A stretch of DNA of 64,000 bases, taken from NCBI GenBank assembly GCA_963824645.1, contig CAWGQC010000003.1:310001-374000 (forward strand). Direction: 5' to 3'. Positions 53,887 through 62,831 of the stretch are shown piece after piece (position 1 is the stretch's first letter; the number at the start of each line of letters is the position of its first letter). The notes beneath the pieces were generated by a model that was given only the letters and a program-made list of their open reading frames with translations, was not told where the DNA came from and made no database searches. The translations under genes were made by a program, and so were the position numbers. The DNA comes from Bog-756 sp963824645. GTDB taxonomy: Bacteria; Actinomycetota; Acidimicrobiia; Acidimicrobiales; RAAP-2.

Positions 53887-54833
53887 CCGCCGGCGTCGTC
53901 TCAGCCACCAAGAGCCCAGTTCCACCCGAAGCATCCTCCGAACCGCCGACGCCACCGAAATGGCACGAGCGGGTTCTGACCCTGGTCATCGTCATCGCAC
54001 CGATGGTCGGCCTGATCTGGGCGGCCGATCGTTTCTGGCACCACGGTATCGGCTGGTTCGATCTGGTCCTCGGGGCCGTCCTCTACCTGATCACCGGGTT
54101 CGGACTATCCCTCGGATTCCACCGTCTCTTCACCCATAGGAGCTTCCGGGCTCGGCGCTGGCTCCGCATCTCACTGGCTGTGGCCGGGTCGATGGCCGTG
54201 GAAGGATCCTTGATCAGCTGGGTCTCCCACCACCGACGCCATCATGTCTATGCCGATCGAGCCGGCGATCCCCACTCACCCCACACCACTGCCACCGGCC
54301 CCTTCCGTCGCCTGCGCGGTCTGGGCCATGCCCACGTGGGGTGGCTGTTCTCGGGAGCGCAATCGGATCCCACCCACTGGAGCCGCGACCTGCTGGCTGA
54401 TCCTGATGTCTCCACCATTTCGCGACTGACTCCTCTGTGGATGGCGCTCTCGTTTGTGATTCCCTTTGGCATCGGGTGGGCGGTAACCCGTTCGCTGACC
54501 GGAGCCCTGCTGGCCCTGTTGTGGGCAGGAGCGGTGCGCATCGCCCTCCTCCACCATGTGACCTGGAGTGTCAACTCACTCGGTCACATGTTTGGAAACC
54601 ACCCCTACCGGTCATCCGACCGCAGCGGCAACATCCGGCTGCTGGCCCTGGTCAGTTTCGGTGACTCCTGGCACAATTCTCACCATGCCTTTCCGGTCTG
54701 CGCCCGTCACGGCTGTGACCGTCATCAGATCGATCCGTCGGCGTCCCTGCTGCGCGCTTTCGAGCGCCTGGGATGGGCGTCGGATGTGCGTTGGCCGAAG
54801 CCCGAGCAACTGGTACGAAGGCTGGCACCGTGA
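53883..54833 (+). CDS. Acyl-CoA delta-9-type desaturase
   Basis: A 316-residue membrane desaturase of the stearoyl-CoA/DesC-like class, distinct from that at 51210. Histidine boxes are HRLFTHRSF (about 80-88), HHRRHH (about 117-122) and HNSHHAFP (about 260-267). Four hydrophobic segments frame them. GTG 53883 overlaps the helicase stop by four bases, so translation of the two should be coupled. Likely role: raising lipid unsaturation when membranes stiffen, as in cold. Confidence 0.9.
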   Translation: MTAGVVSATKSPVPPEASSEPPTPPKWHERVLTLVIVIAPMVGLIWAADRFWHHGIGWFDLVLGAVLYLITGFGLSLGFHRLFTHRSFRARRWLRISLAVAGSMAVEGSLISWVSHHRRHHVYADRAGDPHSPHTTATGPFRRLRGLGHAHVGWLFSGAQSDPTHWSRDLLADPDVSTISRLTPLWMALSFVIPFGIGWAVTRSLTGALLALLWAGAVRIALLHHVTWSVNSLGHMFGNHPYRSSDRSGNIRLLALVSFGDSWHNSHHAFPVCARHGCDRHQIDPSASLLRAFERLGWASDVRWPKPEQLVRRLAP

Positions 54834-54882
54834 CCGTCGTCCAGCCCGGTTCACCCAGCACCCTCCGCTTCCGGGACATCCG

Positions 54883-55152
54883 TTGACCCGGTCACGGACG
54901 ACTTCGGGCAAACGGCAGCGCGAGCAGCAACAGCGGGAGAAGGCCCAGGCCAAGGTGGAGCGGAAAGCGGCCCGACAGGCCTCCGAACCCGAAGGCCTGA
55001 CCCAGCCGGTCGAGTCGACCGAGCTCGAGCTCATGGAGGAGATGGCCGTGCTCCACCGCTCGATCGAAGCCGGCGACATGTCCTACCAAGAGTTCGAGGA
55101 AAAACGCGAGCACATCCGCCAGCAGCTCGAGCACCTCGATTCGCCCGAGTGA
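54883..55152 (+). CDS. Small SHOCT-like helical protein
   Basis: An 89-residue basic protein. The first half is Arg/Gln/Lys-rich coiled helix (KRQREQQQREKAQAKVERK), the second a SHOCT-like short helical motif: LHRSIEAGDMSYQEFEEKRE (about 58-77). SHOCT is an oligomerisation or nucleic-acid-associated motif in many small bacterial proteins. The start TTG at 54883 has a weak signal (CCGGGA); the upstream frame is non-family sequence. It follows the desaturase by 50 bases and may be co-transcribed. Confidence 0.6.
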   Translation: MTRSRTTSGKRQREQQQREKAQAKVERKAARQASEPEGLTQPVESTELELMEEMAVLHRSIEAGDMSYQEFEEKREHIRQQLEHLDSPE

Positions 55153-55191
55153 CGACAGCACCGTCGCTCCCATCGCTACAAAGGGGACAGC

Positions 55192-55554
55192 ATGCCTAGG
55201 CGTCAGCCCGACAAAGGACAGGACAGCCGTTCCCCGCGACCGGAGCGGTCCAAGCCTGAACGGCGGATGCCCGTGCGCCAGATCGAGGAGGAGGCCCTCC
55301 AACTCAGACAGTCGGGGGAGTCCTACTCGGCCATCGCCCGTCGGCTCGAACTGCGACGGGCCACCGATGCCCACAGTGCCTTCATTCGAGCGGTGCGCTC
55401 CCGTGACGGCGAGGAACAGCTGCGACTGGTGGCCGACGAGAACGTCCGGATCGACCAACTCGAGGTACGTATCCGCCAACGCGACGCGGCCCACCCCGAC
55501 AAGGTGGAACGTCGTCTGCTGGCCGCCGCCAGTCTCCGGTCGGCTCTCCCTTAG
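55192..55554 (+). CDS. Small HTH-like protein of unknown function
   Basis: A 120-residue soluble, highly charged protein. After an Arg/Pro-rich disordered tail (1-25), a helical domain follows with QLRQSGESYSAIARRLELR (about 37-55), resembling a resolvase/sigma-type helix-turn-helix; the rest is charged helix. A DNA-binding role is possible but not shown. It follows the SHOCT-like gene on the same strand. ATG 55192 is preceded by AAAGGGGACAGC. Confidence 0.6.
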   Translation: MPRRQPDKGQDSRSPRPERSKPERRMPVRQIEEEALQLRQSGESYSAIARRLELRRATDAHSAFIRAVRSRDGEEQLRLVADENVRIDQLEVRIRQRDAAHPDKVERRLLAAASLRSALP

Positions 55555-55556
55555 CC

Positions 55557-55578
55557 TCCGCCGCCGTCGGTCGGCGGA
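55557..55578. terminator. Hairpin between convergent genes
   Basis: tccgccg (55557-55563) pairs with cggcgga (55572-55578) over an 8-base loop, between the plus-strand stop and the S53 peptidase stop. Confidence 0.55.
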
Positions 55579-58500
55579 TCAGCGTCCGGCGTAGGTGAAC
55601 TCGGCCGCGGTGGACGGCGCCGAGTAACCCGAGCCGTCCATCACACTGGCCAACGTCTCTACCCGGATAGGGACGGTTGTTCCCGGTTTGCCCGGAGGAG
55701 CGACGGCGTTGATGAGGGTCGGGTCGCCGCCGTCATCCGTGCCCGGCGGGTTGGAGAAGGTGGCGGCCATTTTCGAGCCGAACCGGACGCCGACTATGAA
55801 TCCGAGGTCGGTGCCGTGCAGGGTGACGGCCGTTCCACCACTGACCGGTCCGCTTCGGGGGCGTACTGACGTGAGGGTGGGGTCGCCCGGAGCGAAGTAG
55901 GTGAAGGTGTCGATGGCCGGGTCGGCGTCGGAGCAGGCTGTTGCCGTGCAGACCAGCACATCGTCCACGCCGGCCAGGGCCGGCGGGGTGACGAATCGCA
56001 GTGTTGACCCGTGCACAGTGAAGACCGAGGTGGTGGCCAGCGAGGGGCCGGCCGACGTCTGGTCCACGATGAGCACGCTGGTGGCCGCGGCGAACTGGGT
56101 GCCGGTGACGGTGAGAGTCGTGCCACCGGAGGTGGGTCCGGCTGAGCGCTGGGTCCCTCCTCTCATTCCGGTAACCGTGGCCTTGGGGGCGTAGACGACC
56201 TGGGCGGCGTCGCTGGGCGCCGTCGAAGAGGCCAGGTCACCGATGTTGGGGCTGGCCAGGGTCTGCACGGTGACGGCCACGGCCAGGGGCAGGGGGGCGC
56301 CGGGCGGGGCGGTGGGAGCGGCCAGGGTGAGCTGGTCGGGGGTGATCGACAGCAGGTCGGTGTCGGATGACGAGGCGTTGGTCCAGGCCCCGAGGTCGGT
56401 CCACAGGTAGCCGAGGAGGTCGAACCCCGAACCGTTCACCGTGACGGTGGTATGGCCGAGGGCGTTGATGTACTGCTGTCCGTCGGCACCGGTCTTGGCC
56501 GTCACCGAAGTGATCACCGGCGCGGGCAGGTAGTCGTACTCGGTGGCCACCGCCGTCGTCTCACAACCGCACCCGGCGGGGGCCGGAAAACCCCCGTAGG
56601 CATTGACGGTGTACGCCCCCTGATAAGGGGGAAGGATGGGAGCGGTCGTACTCGACCCACCCGGGTCGACCACCACCACCTCGACCTGGCAGATGTCGGT
56701 GGTCGGATCGGTGACGGTGGCACAGCGGGTGGCCGGCGACTGGGCCGGAGCGGTGGCTGCCATCTCGTCGTCGGAGATGACCCGGAAGGTCGGCGCCGGC
56801 ACCGAGCCGAAGGTGACCCGGCTGGCTCCGGTGAAGCCCGAGCCGTGGATGGTCACCGTGCCTCCTGCCTTGGGACCGCCGGTCGGTCCCACCGACAACA
56901 CCACCGGCACGGTGGTCGTTCCCGACGTGGCCACGTAACGGAGCAGGCTCTGGGGGCCCGGTTGGCTGTGCGACCCGCCGGTCAGGGTGACCACCACCTG
57001 GTAGTCGCCGGCTCCGCTGCCCCCGCTGCCGTGCGGAGCCAGGCGCGATCCTGACGGCACCTGGACGGTCAGTGTGTGGGCGTTGACCACCTGTACCGGG
57101 TCCTTCGGGCCCGTACCCGCCGGTAGCAGGACTCCGCCGACGGCAACCGACGCCACCAGCGGCCCCCGGGCGTTGGCGAACCCGGATCCGTGCACCGTCA
57201 CCACCGGGGCCGAACGCCCTTTGCCACCGACCAGGGGAACGGTGTTCGGGTCGAGCCCGCTGACGGTGGGAGGATCGGCTGTCACCGTTGAACAAAGCGC
57301 CGCAGCCAACCCCGCCGCGCCTCCCGGACCGGTCCACCGGGGCGTTCCCAGTCCGGTGGCCATGTCGTAACCCACCGTGGCCGGGTAGATCCCGGTGGTG
57401 GCCGCAACGATGCTGTTGGTTCCCGTGGTGATGTCATTGAACGAGGCGGCATAGGTCGTCGGGTTGCTGGCCACGGCGTAGAGCAGGGGGACGGCAAAAC
57501 CGAGCCGGTTGCCCGTCGGCTGTCCGGCCCGACAGGCCATGGTGGACTCGGTGTCGATCAACATGGCCGCCCACAGCGGCGCCGCCGAGGAGGTCCCCCC
57601 GTCGGCCGTCCACTGACCGTTGTAGTAGACGGTAATGGCACCGGCTTCCGGATCGGCCGCCGCGCTGACGTCGGGCACCTCCCGACAGGTGCCCGCTTGC
57701 CGGGCGCAGAATCGCGCCGTGGGGTGAGCCTCGGCGGCGGCGATCACCGTCGGATCGGCGAATCCGGGCACACCACCGTCGACCTGCCAGCCCGGCGCTT
57801 CCCAGGTCTGGGAGATACCGCCGCCACCACCGCCGCCTCCCGACGGGCCGTCATTCCAGACCGATTCGGTGGGGGCCGAACCCGAGGACACCGAGGTACC
57901 GCCCACACCCAGCACGAAGGGCTGACTGGCCGGATCATCGACGGACAAGGACGGTGCCACCGCCCGGTTGCCTTCCGTCCCGCAGTCGCTGGATCCGTCG
58001 TCGCCAGCCGCCGCCACCACGGTCTGGCCCTGAGCGGCGGCCTGCTCGAACAGAACGTTCTCGATGGCCTGGACGCCCGGCTCGTCCGACTGCATGGCTG
58101 CTTCGCACAATCCGGCACTGGTGGTGACCACCGAGGCCGTATCGTCGGCGATGATCCGGCTGAACTCGTCGAGGGATCCGGCCGTGGTGTTGGGTGCTTC
58201 GTAGACGTCGATCTGAGCGCCTGGGGCCAGCGCCGATACGTTCTCGACGTCGAGGGCGGCCTCGCCCACTCCTGTCCCCGCCGCCTGACCGCCGTCCACG
58301 GGGATGACATGAAGGCGATCGGACATGGCGGCCGACTCGGCGGCACCGAAGTAGCAGGTGTCGAAGGCGGCCACATCGGTGGGGGCGAACGGCTCGAGCT
58401 CGTAGACGGCGATGGTCTGGCCGTCCCCGTCCGCCCCCGACTGGTAGAGGCCGTCGGCTCCGTAGAGGGAGGCGATGGCGTCATCGGTGAAGACGCCTCC

Positions 58501-59238
58501 GTTGCTGTCGTCGGCTTGGGCGGCGGCACAGGCATGGGGGGCCAGCGGGTCTGAGCCGGCGCTCACCGCCGAGCTCCCGGACCCGGTCGGGTCGACCTCC
58601 ACCGATGGCGTGACCAGCGATACCGGTTGCCTTACCGTCAGATCATCCAGTCCGACCACGGTGGTCACCGAGCCGGCCAACGGGCGCGGTAATTCGGCGG
58701 GGGTCGAAGCCCGGCGCCCCAAGGTGCCGTCGGCCAGTCGTACCTTGGACAAACGGGTATGGAAGAAGCGCTCGAGCTGGCCGGCGGTGCCGGTCACCGG
58801 TTGGAGCAGGCCGTCGGCCGCGGCCGGAGCCGCCGTCAGGCCGGCCGCCCGGGCCAGACGGCGCAGATCGACGGCGGCCGCCGGACTCCCGCCGAACCGC
58901 GGGGCGAACCCGCCCCGGGTCAGGCGCCCGCCACCCGCTCCGCCCCGCACCGATACCTGGTCGGCCCAGGCGTGTAAGTCGGCCAGGTGGCGGGGTTGAA
59001 GCACGACGTCCACGGTCAGCCGCTGGGCCGGGTCGACCGATCCCTCCGACACGGCCCCGGTCGGCATGGCGGCTGACGGGCTGACGGGAACCAGCTGTGA
59101 GGCGGCTACCTTGGCCGTGACCGCAGCCACGGCCACCGACGTCGGCTGCGTGGCCGTCACCCCGACCAGGACGAGGACCAGAAACAGGACGCACAGGACT
59201 GCGGCCCCGGTCCGCCACCAATTCCTCACGTCACCCAC
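55579..59238 (-). CDS. Secreted S53 (sedolisin/kumamolisin-type) peptidase with five IPT domains
   Basis: A 1219-residue exported serine-carboxyl peptidase, typically acid-active. It has a signal/anchor helix (about 10-35), a pro-kumamolisin activation domain (about 70-220) and an S53 catalytic domain (about 245-640). Catalytic positions: Glu and Asp in GEAALDVEN, oxyanion Asp in AAAGDDGSSDCG, and Ser in GGTSSAAPLWAAM. Then five IPT/TIG repeats (about 655-1215), such as VTVHGSGFAN and VTIHGSGFTG. GTG 59238 is used; GTG 59229 is also possible. The IPT tail is unusually long for the family and may anchor the enzyme. Divergent to the surface protein at 59503. Confidence 0.87.
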   Translation of the reverse strand: MGDVRNWWRTGAAVLCVLFLVLVLVGVTATQPTSVAVAAVTAKVAASQLVPVSPSAAMPTGAVSEGSVDPAQRLTVDVVLQPRHLADLHAWADQVSVRGGAGGGRLTRGGFAPRFGGSPAAAVDLRRLARAAGLTAAPAAADGLLQPVTGTAGQLERFFHTRLSKVRLADGTLGRRASTPAELPRPLAGSVTTVVGLDDLTVRQPVSLVTPSVEVDPTGSGSSAVSAGSDPLAPHACAAAQADDSNGGVFTDDAIASLYGADGLYQSGADGDGQTIAVYELEPFAPTDVAAFDTCYFGAAESAAMSDRLHVIPVDGGQAAGTGVGEAALDVENVSALAPGAQIDVYEAPNTTAGSLDEFSRIIADDTASVVTTSAGLCEAAMQSDEPGVQAIENVLFEQAAAQGQTVVAAAGDDGSSDCGTEGNRAVAPSLSVDDPASQPFVLGVGGTSVSSGSAPTESVWNDGPSGGGGGGGGISQTWEAPGWQVDGGVPGFADPTVIAAAEAHPTARFCARQAGTCREVPDVSAAADPEAGAITVYYNGQWTADGGTSSAAPLWAAMLIDTESTMACRAGQPTGNRLGFAVPLLYAVASNPTTYAASFNDITTGTNSIVAATTGIYPATVGYDMATGLGTPRWTGPGGAAGLAAALCSTVTADPPTVSGLDPNTVPLVGGKGRSAPVVTVHGSGFANARGPLVASVAVGGVLLPAGTGPKDPVQVVNAHTLTVQVPSGSRLAPHGSGGSGAGDYQVVVTLTGGSHSQPGPQSLLRYVATSGTTTVPVVLSVGPTGGPKAGGTVTIHGSGFTGASRVTFGSVPAPTFRVISDDEMAATAPAQSPATRCATVTDPTTDICQVEVVVVDPGGSSTTAPILPPYQGAYTVNAYGGFPAPAGCGCETTAVATEYDYLPAPVITSVTAKTGADGQQYINALGHTTVTVNGSGFDLLGYLWTDLGAWTNASSSDTDLLSITPDQLTLAAPTAPPGAPLPLAVAVTVQTLASPNIGDLASSTAPSDAAQVVYAPKATVTGMRGGTQRSAGPTSGGTTLTVTGTQFAAATSVLIVDQTSAGPSLATTSVFTVHGSTLRFVTPPALAGVDDVLVCTATACSDADPAIDTFTYFAPGDPTLTSVRPRSGPVSGGTAVTLHGTDLGFIVGVRFGSKMAATFSNPPGTDDGGDPTLINAVAPPGKPGTTVPIRVETLASVMDGSGYSAPSTAAEFTYAGR

Positions 59239-59381
59239 GACCGGTCCCCATGCGACTTCCCCCCGTCAGTCACCACTAGCCCCCGTCAGCCGGGAACAAG
59301 CCTAAGCCAACGAATTGTCCATGTCACGTCGGGTTTCGGCTTGGATAGCCACGCATTGTGGCCAGACGACCACCGAAGCGT

Positions 59382-59419
59382 GGTGATCAACGGGGCCGGT
59401 GGTGATCAACGGGGTCAGT
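59382..59419. repeat. Two tandem 19-bp repeats in the divergent promoter region
   Basis: ggtgatcaacggggccggt (59382-59400) is followed directly by ggtgatcaacggggtcagt (59401-59419), 17 of 19 bases identical, each holding the palindrome TGATCA. The region separates the S53 peptidase and the YVTN/PKD gene, so a regulator site serving both is possible. Confidence 0.6.
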
Positions 59420-59502
59420 GGTGGACACCGAAGGGGACGTCTTCTAGGCTTCTACGCCGGTGGGCAGGGGATCGGCGCCCTCCTCGGGGGGAAGGTAGGA
59501 CA

Positions 59503-61962
59503 GTGATCGACAGGATCCGACACGCGCCGGGATCATGGCTGAGCAACAGGTTTGGTTGGTCGGGGCGGGCCGTCGGGGCGCGGGTGGCCCTGGGGCTCAC
59601 TCTGGTGGCGGCCGCCACTGTGGCCACCGTCCCACTGGCCACCTCGGCCGGTGCCTCCGGTCCCACCATCACGGCGGTGACCTTCAGCGGTAGTCCCGCC
59701 GCCCCCTCCATCACCTACTGGGGATCGGGCTTCGGCACCCAGTCCGACCTGGGGGCGGCGTCACCGGCCGCCTGTGGCTACAGCGGTTCGGACTACGGGA
59801 CCAACCTCGAGTTCTTCGCCAACGGCTGGGGCGGCGGGGACGGCTCGGGCGGGGGCGGCGACTGCATCGGGCTGATCATCTCGTCGTACTCCGACAGTCA
59901 GATCACCTTCACCCTGGGGTCGGGATACATCCTGGCCGGCTACACGCAGCTCGTCAACGGGGACACCTACTCGGCGGACACGCTGGGGGCCTCCTTCAGC
60001 GGGACCGTCCATTACCCGTCCACGCCGACCGACAACGGCCCCTTTGCCTATGTCACCGACGCCAGCGCCGGCACGGTCAATGTCGTGGACAGCTCCACCC
60101 AGACCACCGTGGGTAGCCCCATCACCGTGGGGACCAATCCCGAGAGCGTGGTGGTCACGCCGGACGGGGCCGACGTCTTCGTGGCCAACAGTGGCTCCGG
60201 AACGGTGTCGGAGATCGCCACCGCCACTAACACGGTGGCCGCCACCATCACCCTGTCCGGGGTGACCCACCTGGCCCTGGCCCCGGGCGGCGCCACCCTG
60301 TACGCCATCGCCGGCGGCAAGCTCTACCCGATCGATCTGGCCACCGACTCGGTCGGCGCCTCCATCGCCGGAGTGACGGGTGGGGGGAACCTGGCCATCA
60401 CCCCGGACGGGACCAAGGCTTTCGTGGCCACCGGCAATACGGTGGTTCCGGTGGATCTGGTCCATGGGACAGCCGGCACTGCCATTGTCACCAATCTCTT
60501 CACCGGCCCCTTCCAGCTCGAGATGTCCCCGTCCGGCACCACCGTCTATGTCGAAGGGTTCGGGACGCCCCCTTACGAAACCGTCATCCCCATCTCGGTG
60601 GCCACCGACACCACCGGTTCGCCCCTTTACGCCTGTCACTATGACTCGGGCGGGCAGTTCGCCCTCTCGCCGGACGGATCGACCTTGTGGGTGGCCTGCA
60701 ACGGGTCCGGCTCCATCGAGGAGATCAACGCCAACACCTCGACCTACGAGGGCACCTTCAGTCTGGGTGAGGGCGCCTCCGACGACACCGCCGGCATCAC
60801 CGTGGCCCCCGACGGCGGCACCGTCTACACCGTCGACACCACGGCCCAGAACGTGGTTCCCTTCGATGTCACCAGCCTGGTGGCCGACGTTCCCATCGCC
60901 ACCAGTACGTCGAGCGGTTCGGACACCCTGGCTCTCACCCCGGACCTGGGCCCAGCGGCGGCCCTGTCCGCCACCACCACGGGTATGACCACTGCGTTCG
61001 ACGCCACGGCCTCGGTGCCCGACACGTCGCCCATCGTCTCCTACAGCTGGAACTTCGGTGACTCCGACACCGATGTGACCACGGCGGCCAGCGTCAGCCA
61101 TACCTACGCCGCCAACGGGAATTACACCGCTTCGGTGACCGAGACCGATGCGGCCGGAGCATCGACCACCGAGGACTACACCGGTCAGACGGCCAGCCTC
61201 GACGGCAGTGCGGCCGCCGAGGCGTCGGCCTCGGTGGAGATCGCCACCAGCGACTGTGACGATGAAACCGCCTGTGACGCCGAAGTGGTCAGCCCGGCGA
61301 CGCCCACTTCGCCGCAGCAGACGGTAACGGTGGACGAGGGAGCTCCGGGTTCCCCCTCCCAGGCGTTGTCGGTGACCTCGGGTCCCGGCGATCTGGAGTG
61401 CAAGGGAAACCACTTCATGGCTATGGACGGGGTGACCTCCTACGACTCGACCTACACGCCGACCGCCGACGTCACGGTGACCGATCTCATCGCTGGCGTG
61501 AGCTCCGTTCGGGGCATCCAGATCTGTTTCGAGGGACCCACCCCACCGCCTACCTATCTCAAGAAGTGCAAGAGGGTGCCGGTGGCTCCATGTCAGACGC
61601 TGGCCGTGGTGGCCGGCGGAGTTCAGGCGACCATCTTGGTGCCGGCCGGTGACCCCCGATTCCGGATCGACGGCGTGGAGGACCTGACCGAGGTGCCCAC
61701 ATCGGTCTCGTCCAAAGGGGTGATCGGCAAGACCATCACCATCAAGGGAAGCGAGCTGCTGGGTCCCCAGGGCACCAGTGAGCCCTCGGTGGCCTTCACC
61801 TCGGTGGGCGGGTCGACCGTCGCCGACAAGAACGCCACGTACAGCTCAACCAAGATCGTGGTGCATGTACCCCCGGGTGCCGCCACCGGTCCGATCTCGG
61901 TGGCCTGGCCGGACGAGACGGTGGTGAGTGACGGGTCGGTCAAGATCACCGGAGCGGGTTAG
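59503..61962 (+). CDS. Secreted YVTN beta-propeller, PKD and IPT surface protein
   Basis: An 819-residue exported protein. GTG 59503 has GGGGGGAAGGTAGG upstream and begins a signal peptide (cleavage near ATSAGA, about residue 50). A Gly-rich beta domain (about 52-175; YWGSGFGTQSDLG) follows, then a YVTN-type propeller of about six blades (about 180-480; YVTDASAGTVNVVDS, VVTPDGADVFVANSGSG), a PKD domain (about 500-570; YSWNFGDSDTD), a Cys-containing linker and a C-terminal IPT-like domain. No enzymatic motif; an S-layer, adhesive or matrix role is probable. Confidence 0.82.
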   Translation: MIDRIRHAPGSWLSNRFGWSGRAVGARVALGLTLVAAATVATVPLATSAGASGPTITAVTFSGSPAAPSITYWGSGFGTQSDLGAASPAACGYSGSDYGTNLEFFANGWGGGDGSGGGGDCIGLIISSYSDSQITFTLGSGYILAGYTQLVNGDTYSADTLGASFSGTVHYPSTPTDNGPFAYVTDASAGTVNVVDSSTQTTVGSPITVGTNPESVVVTPDGADVFVANSGSGTVSEIATATNTVAATITLSGVTHLALAPGGATLYAIAGGKLYPIDLATDSVGASIAGVTGGGNLAITPDGTKAFVATGNTVVPVDLVHGTAGTAIVTNLFTGPFQLEMSPSGTTVYVEGFGTPPYETVIPISVATDTTGSPLYACHYDSGGQFALSPDGSTLWVACNGSGSIEEINANTSTYEGTFSLGEGASDDTAGITVAPDGGTVYTVDTTAQNVVPFDVTSLVADVPIATSTSSGSDTLALTPDLGPAAALSATTTGMTTAFDATASVPDTSPIVSYSWNFGDSDTDVTTAASVSHTYAANGNYTASVTETDAAGASTTEDYTGQTASLDGSAAAEASASVEIATSDCDDETACDAEVVSPATPTSPQQTVTVDEGAPGSPSQALSVTSGPGDLECKGNHFMAMDGVTSYDSTYTPTADVTVTDLIAGVSSVRGIQICFEGPTPPPTYLKKCKRVPVAPCQTLAVVAGGVQATILVPAGDPRFRIDGVEDLTEVPTSVSSKGVIGKTITIKGSELLGPQGTSEPSVAFTSVGGSTVADKNATYSSTKIVVHVPPGAATGPISVAWPDETVVSDGSVKITGAG

Positions 61963-61987
61963 CGGAGCTGCCTCAGCCCTCGGGGGC

Positions 61988-62752
61988 TCAGTCGGTCTCC
62001 ACCAGTGCCTCGGGAATGGCGCCGTCCATGTCGCCGGAGGAGATGGTGGGGAGATCGGCGATGCCTTCCATCAGATGGCGTTCCCAGGCCTCACGCATCC
62101 GGGTGAGCAACGGCGAGTCACTCTCGATCCGCGACAACTCGACGTCGAAGGAATCGTGGATGTAGATGCCGAGGTCGTAGGGAGGTCCGACCGACAGGTT
62201 GGCCCGGGCCGTGCTCATCATGGAGCCGAGAGCGATCTTGGTGGCCGTTATCAGGTCCACCTGGGCGCCGATGGCCAGCTCCAGCATGAATTTGCCGTAC
62301 TTGCTCTCGCCGATCTGGAGGAACGGCCGCTCCTCCGAGGCCCGGATGTAGTTCCCTTCCGGATAGACCAGCATGATGTCGGAGCGCTCCGACCCCACCT
62401 GACCGCCGATGATGAACGTGGCCGTGCCGTCCGCTCCCACGGTGGCCAGTGCCTCGTGGTGTTCCGAGGACACCTGGCGGCTCATACGCCCGAGGTAGAG
62501 GGCGGCTTCGAACAGATGGTCCACCGACGCCAGACTTTCGCCCGCCCCGTCCAGGTCGCGTTGGATACGATCGAGGACTTCCTGGGTGGTGGCCAGGCTG
62601 CCGGCCGACTCGATGATGAACGTCCTGTCCGGCGTGGGTTGCACCACATGCAGCTTGCGGTAGGTGCCGATGTCGTCCACGCCGGCGTTGGTCCTGGTAT
62701 CGGCCAGAAACACCAGACCCTCGTGGTGTCGCATGGCCAGGCAGTAGGTCAC
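61988..62752 (-). CDS. Anbu-type proteasome-like peptidase
   Basis: A 254-residue N-terminal-nucleophile hydrolase of the bacterial Anbu family, relatives of HslV and the 20S proteasome. GTG 62752 is preceded by AGGAGGGG, and the next codon (ACC) encodes the expected catalytic Thr (sequence start TYCLAMRHHEGLVFLADTR). The family's VGADGTATFIIGGQ and YPEGNYIRASEERPFLQIGE blocks are present. Its oligomer is thought to be an open ring or helix with unclear substrates. The usual Anbu partners (ATP-grasp, alpha-E, transglutaminase) are absent nearby. It follows the CaCA gene by 79 bases. Confidence 0.88.
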   Translation of the reverse strand: MTYCLAMRHHEGLVFLADTRTNAGVDDIGTYRKLHVVQPTPDRTFIIESAGSLATTQEVLDRIQRDLDGAGESLASVDHLFEAALYLGRMSRQVSSEHHEALATVGADGTATFIIGGQVGSERSDIMLVYPEGNYIRASEERPFLQIGESKYGKFMLELAIGAQVDLITATKIALGSMMSTARANLSVGPPYDLGIYIHDSFDVELSRIESDSPLLTRMREAWERHLMEGIADLPTISSGDMDGAIPEALVETD

Positions 62753-62831
62753 TGTCCCCTCCTGGAGAGCGGGGAAGCCGGGTCCCCGTGTGGCCCACGG
62801 TACCCGGTCACCGCCGACCGATCCGGTCCGG

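Noticed and set aside
59761..61413. Minus-strand ORF of 550 residues opposite the YVTN/PKD gene
   Set aside because: Gly/Arg/His-rich antisense product with no recognisable domain.
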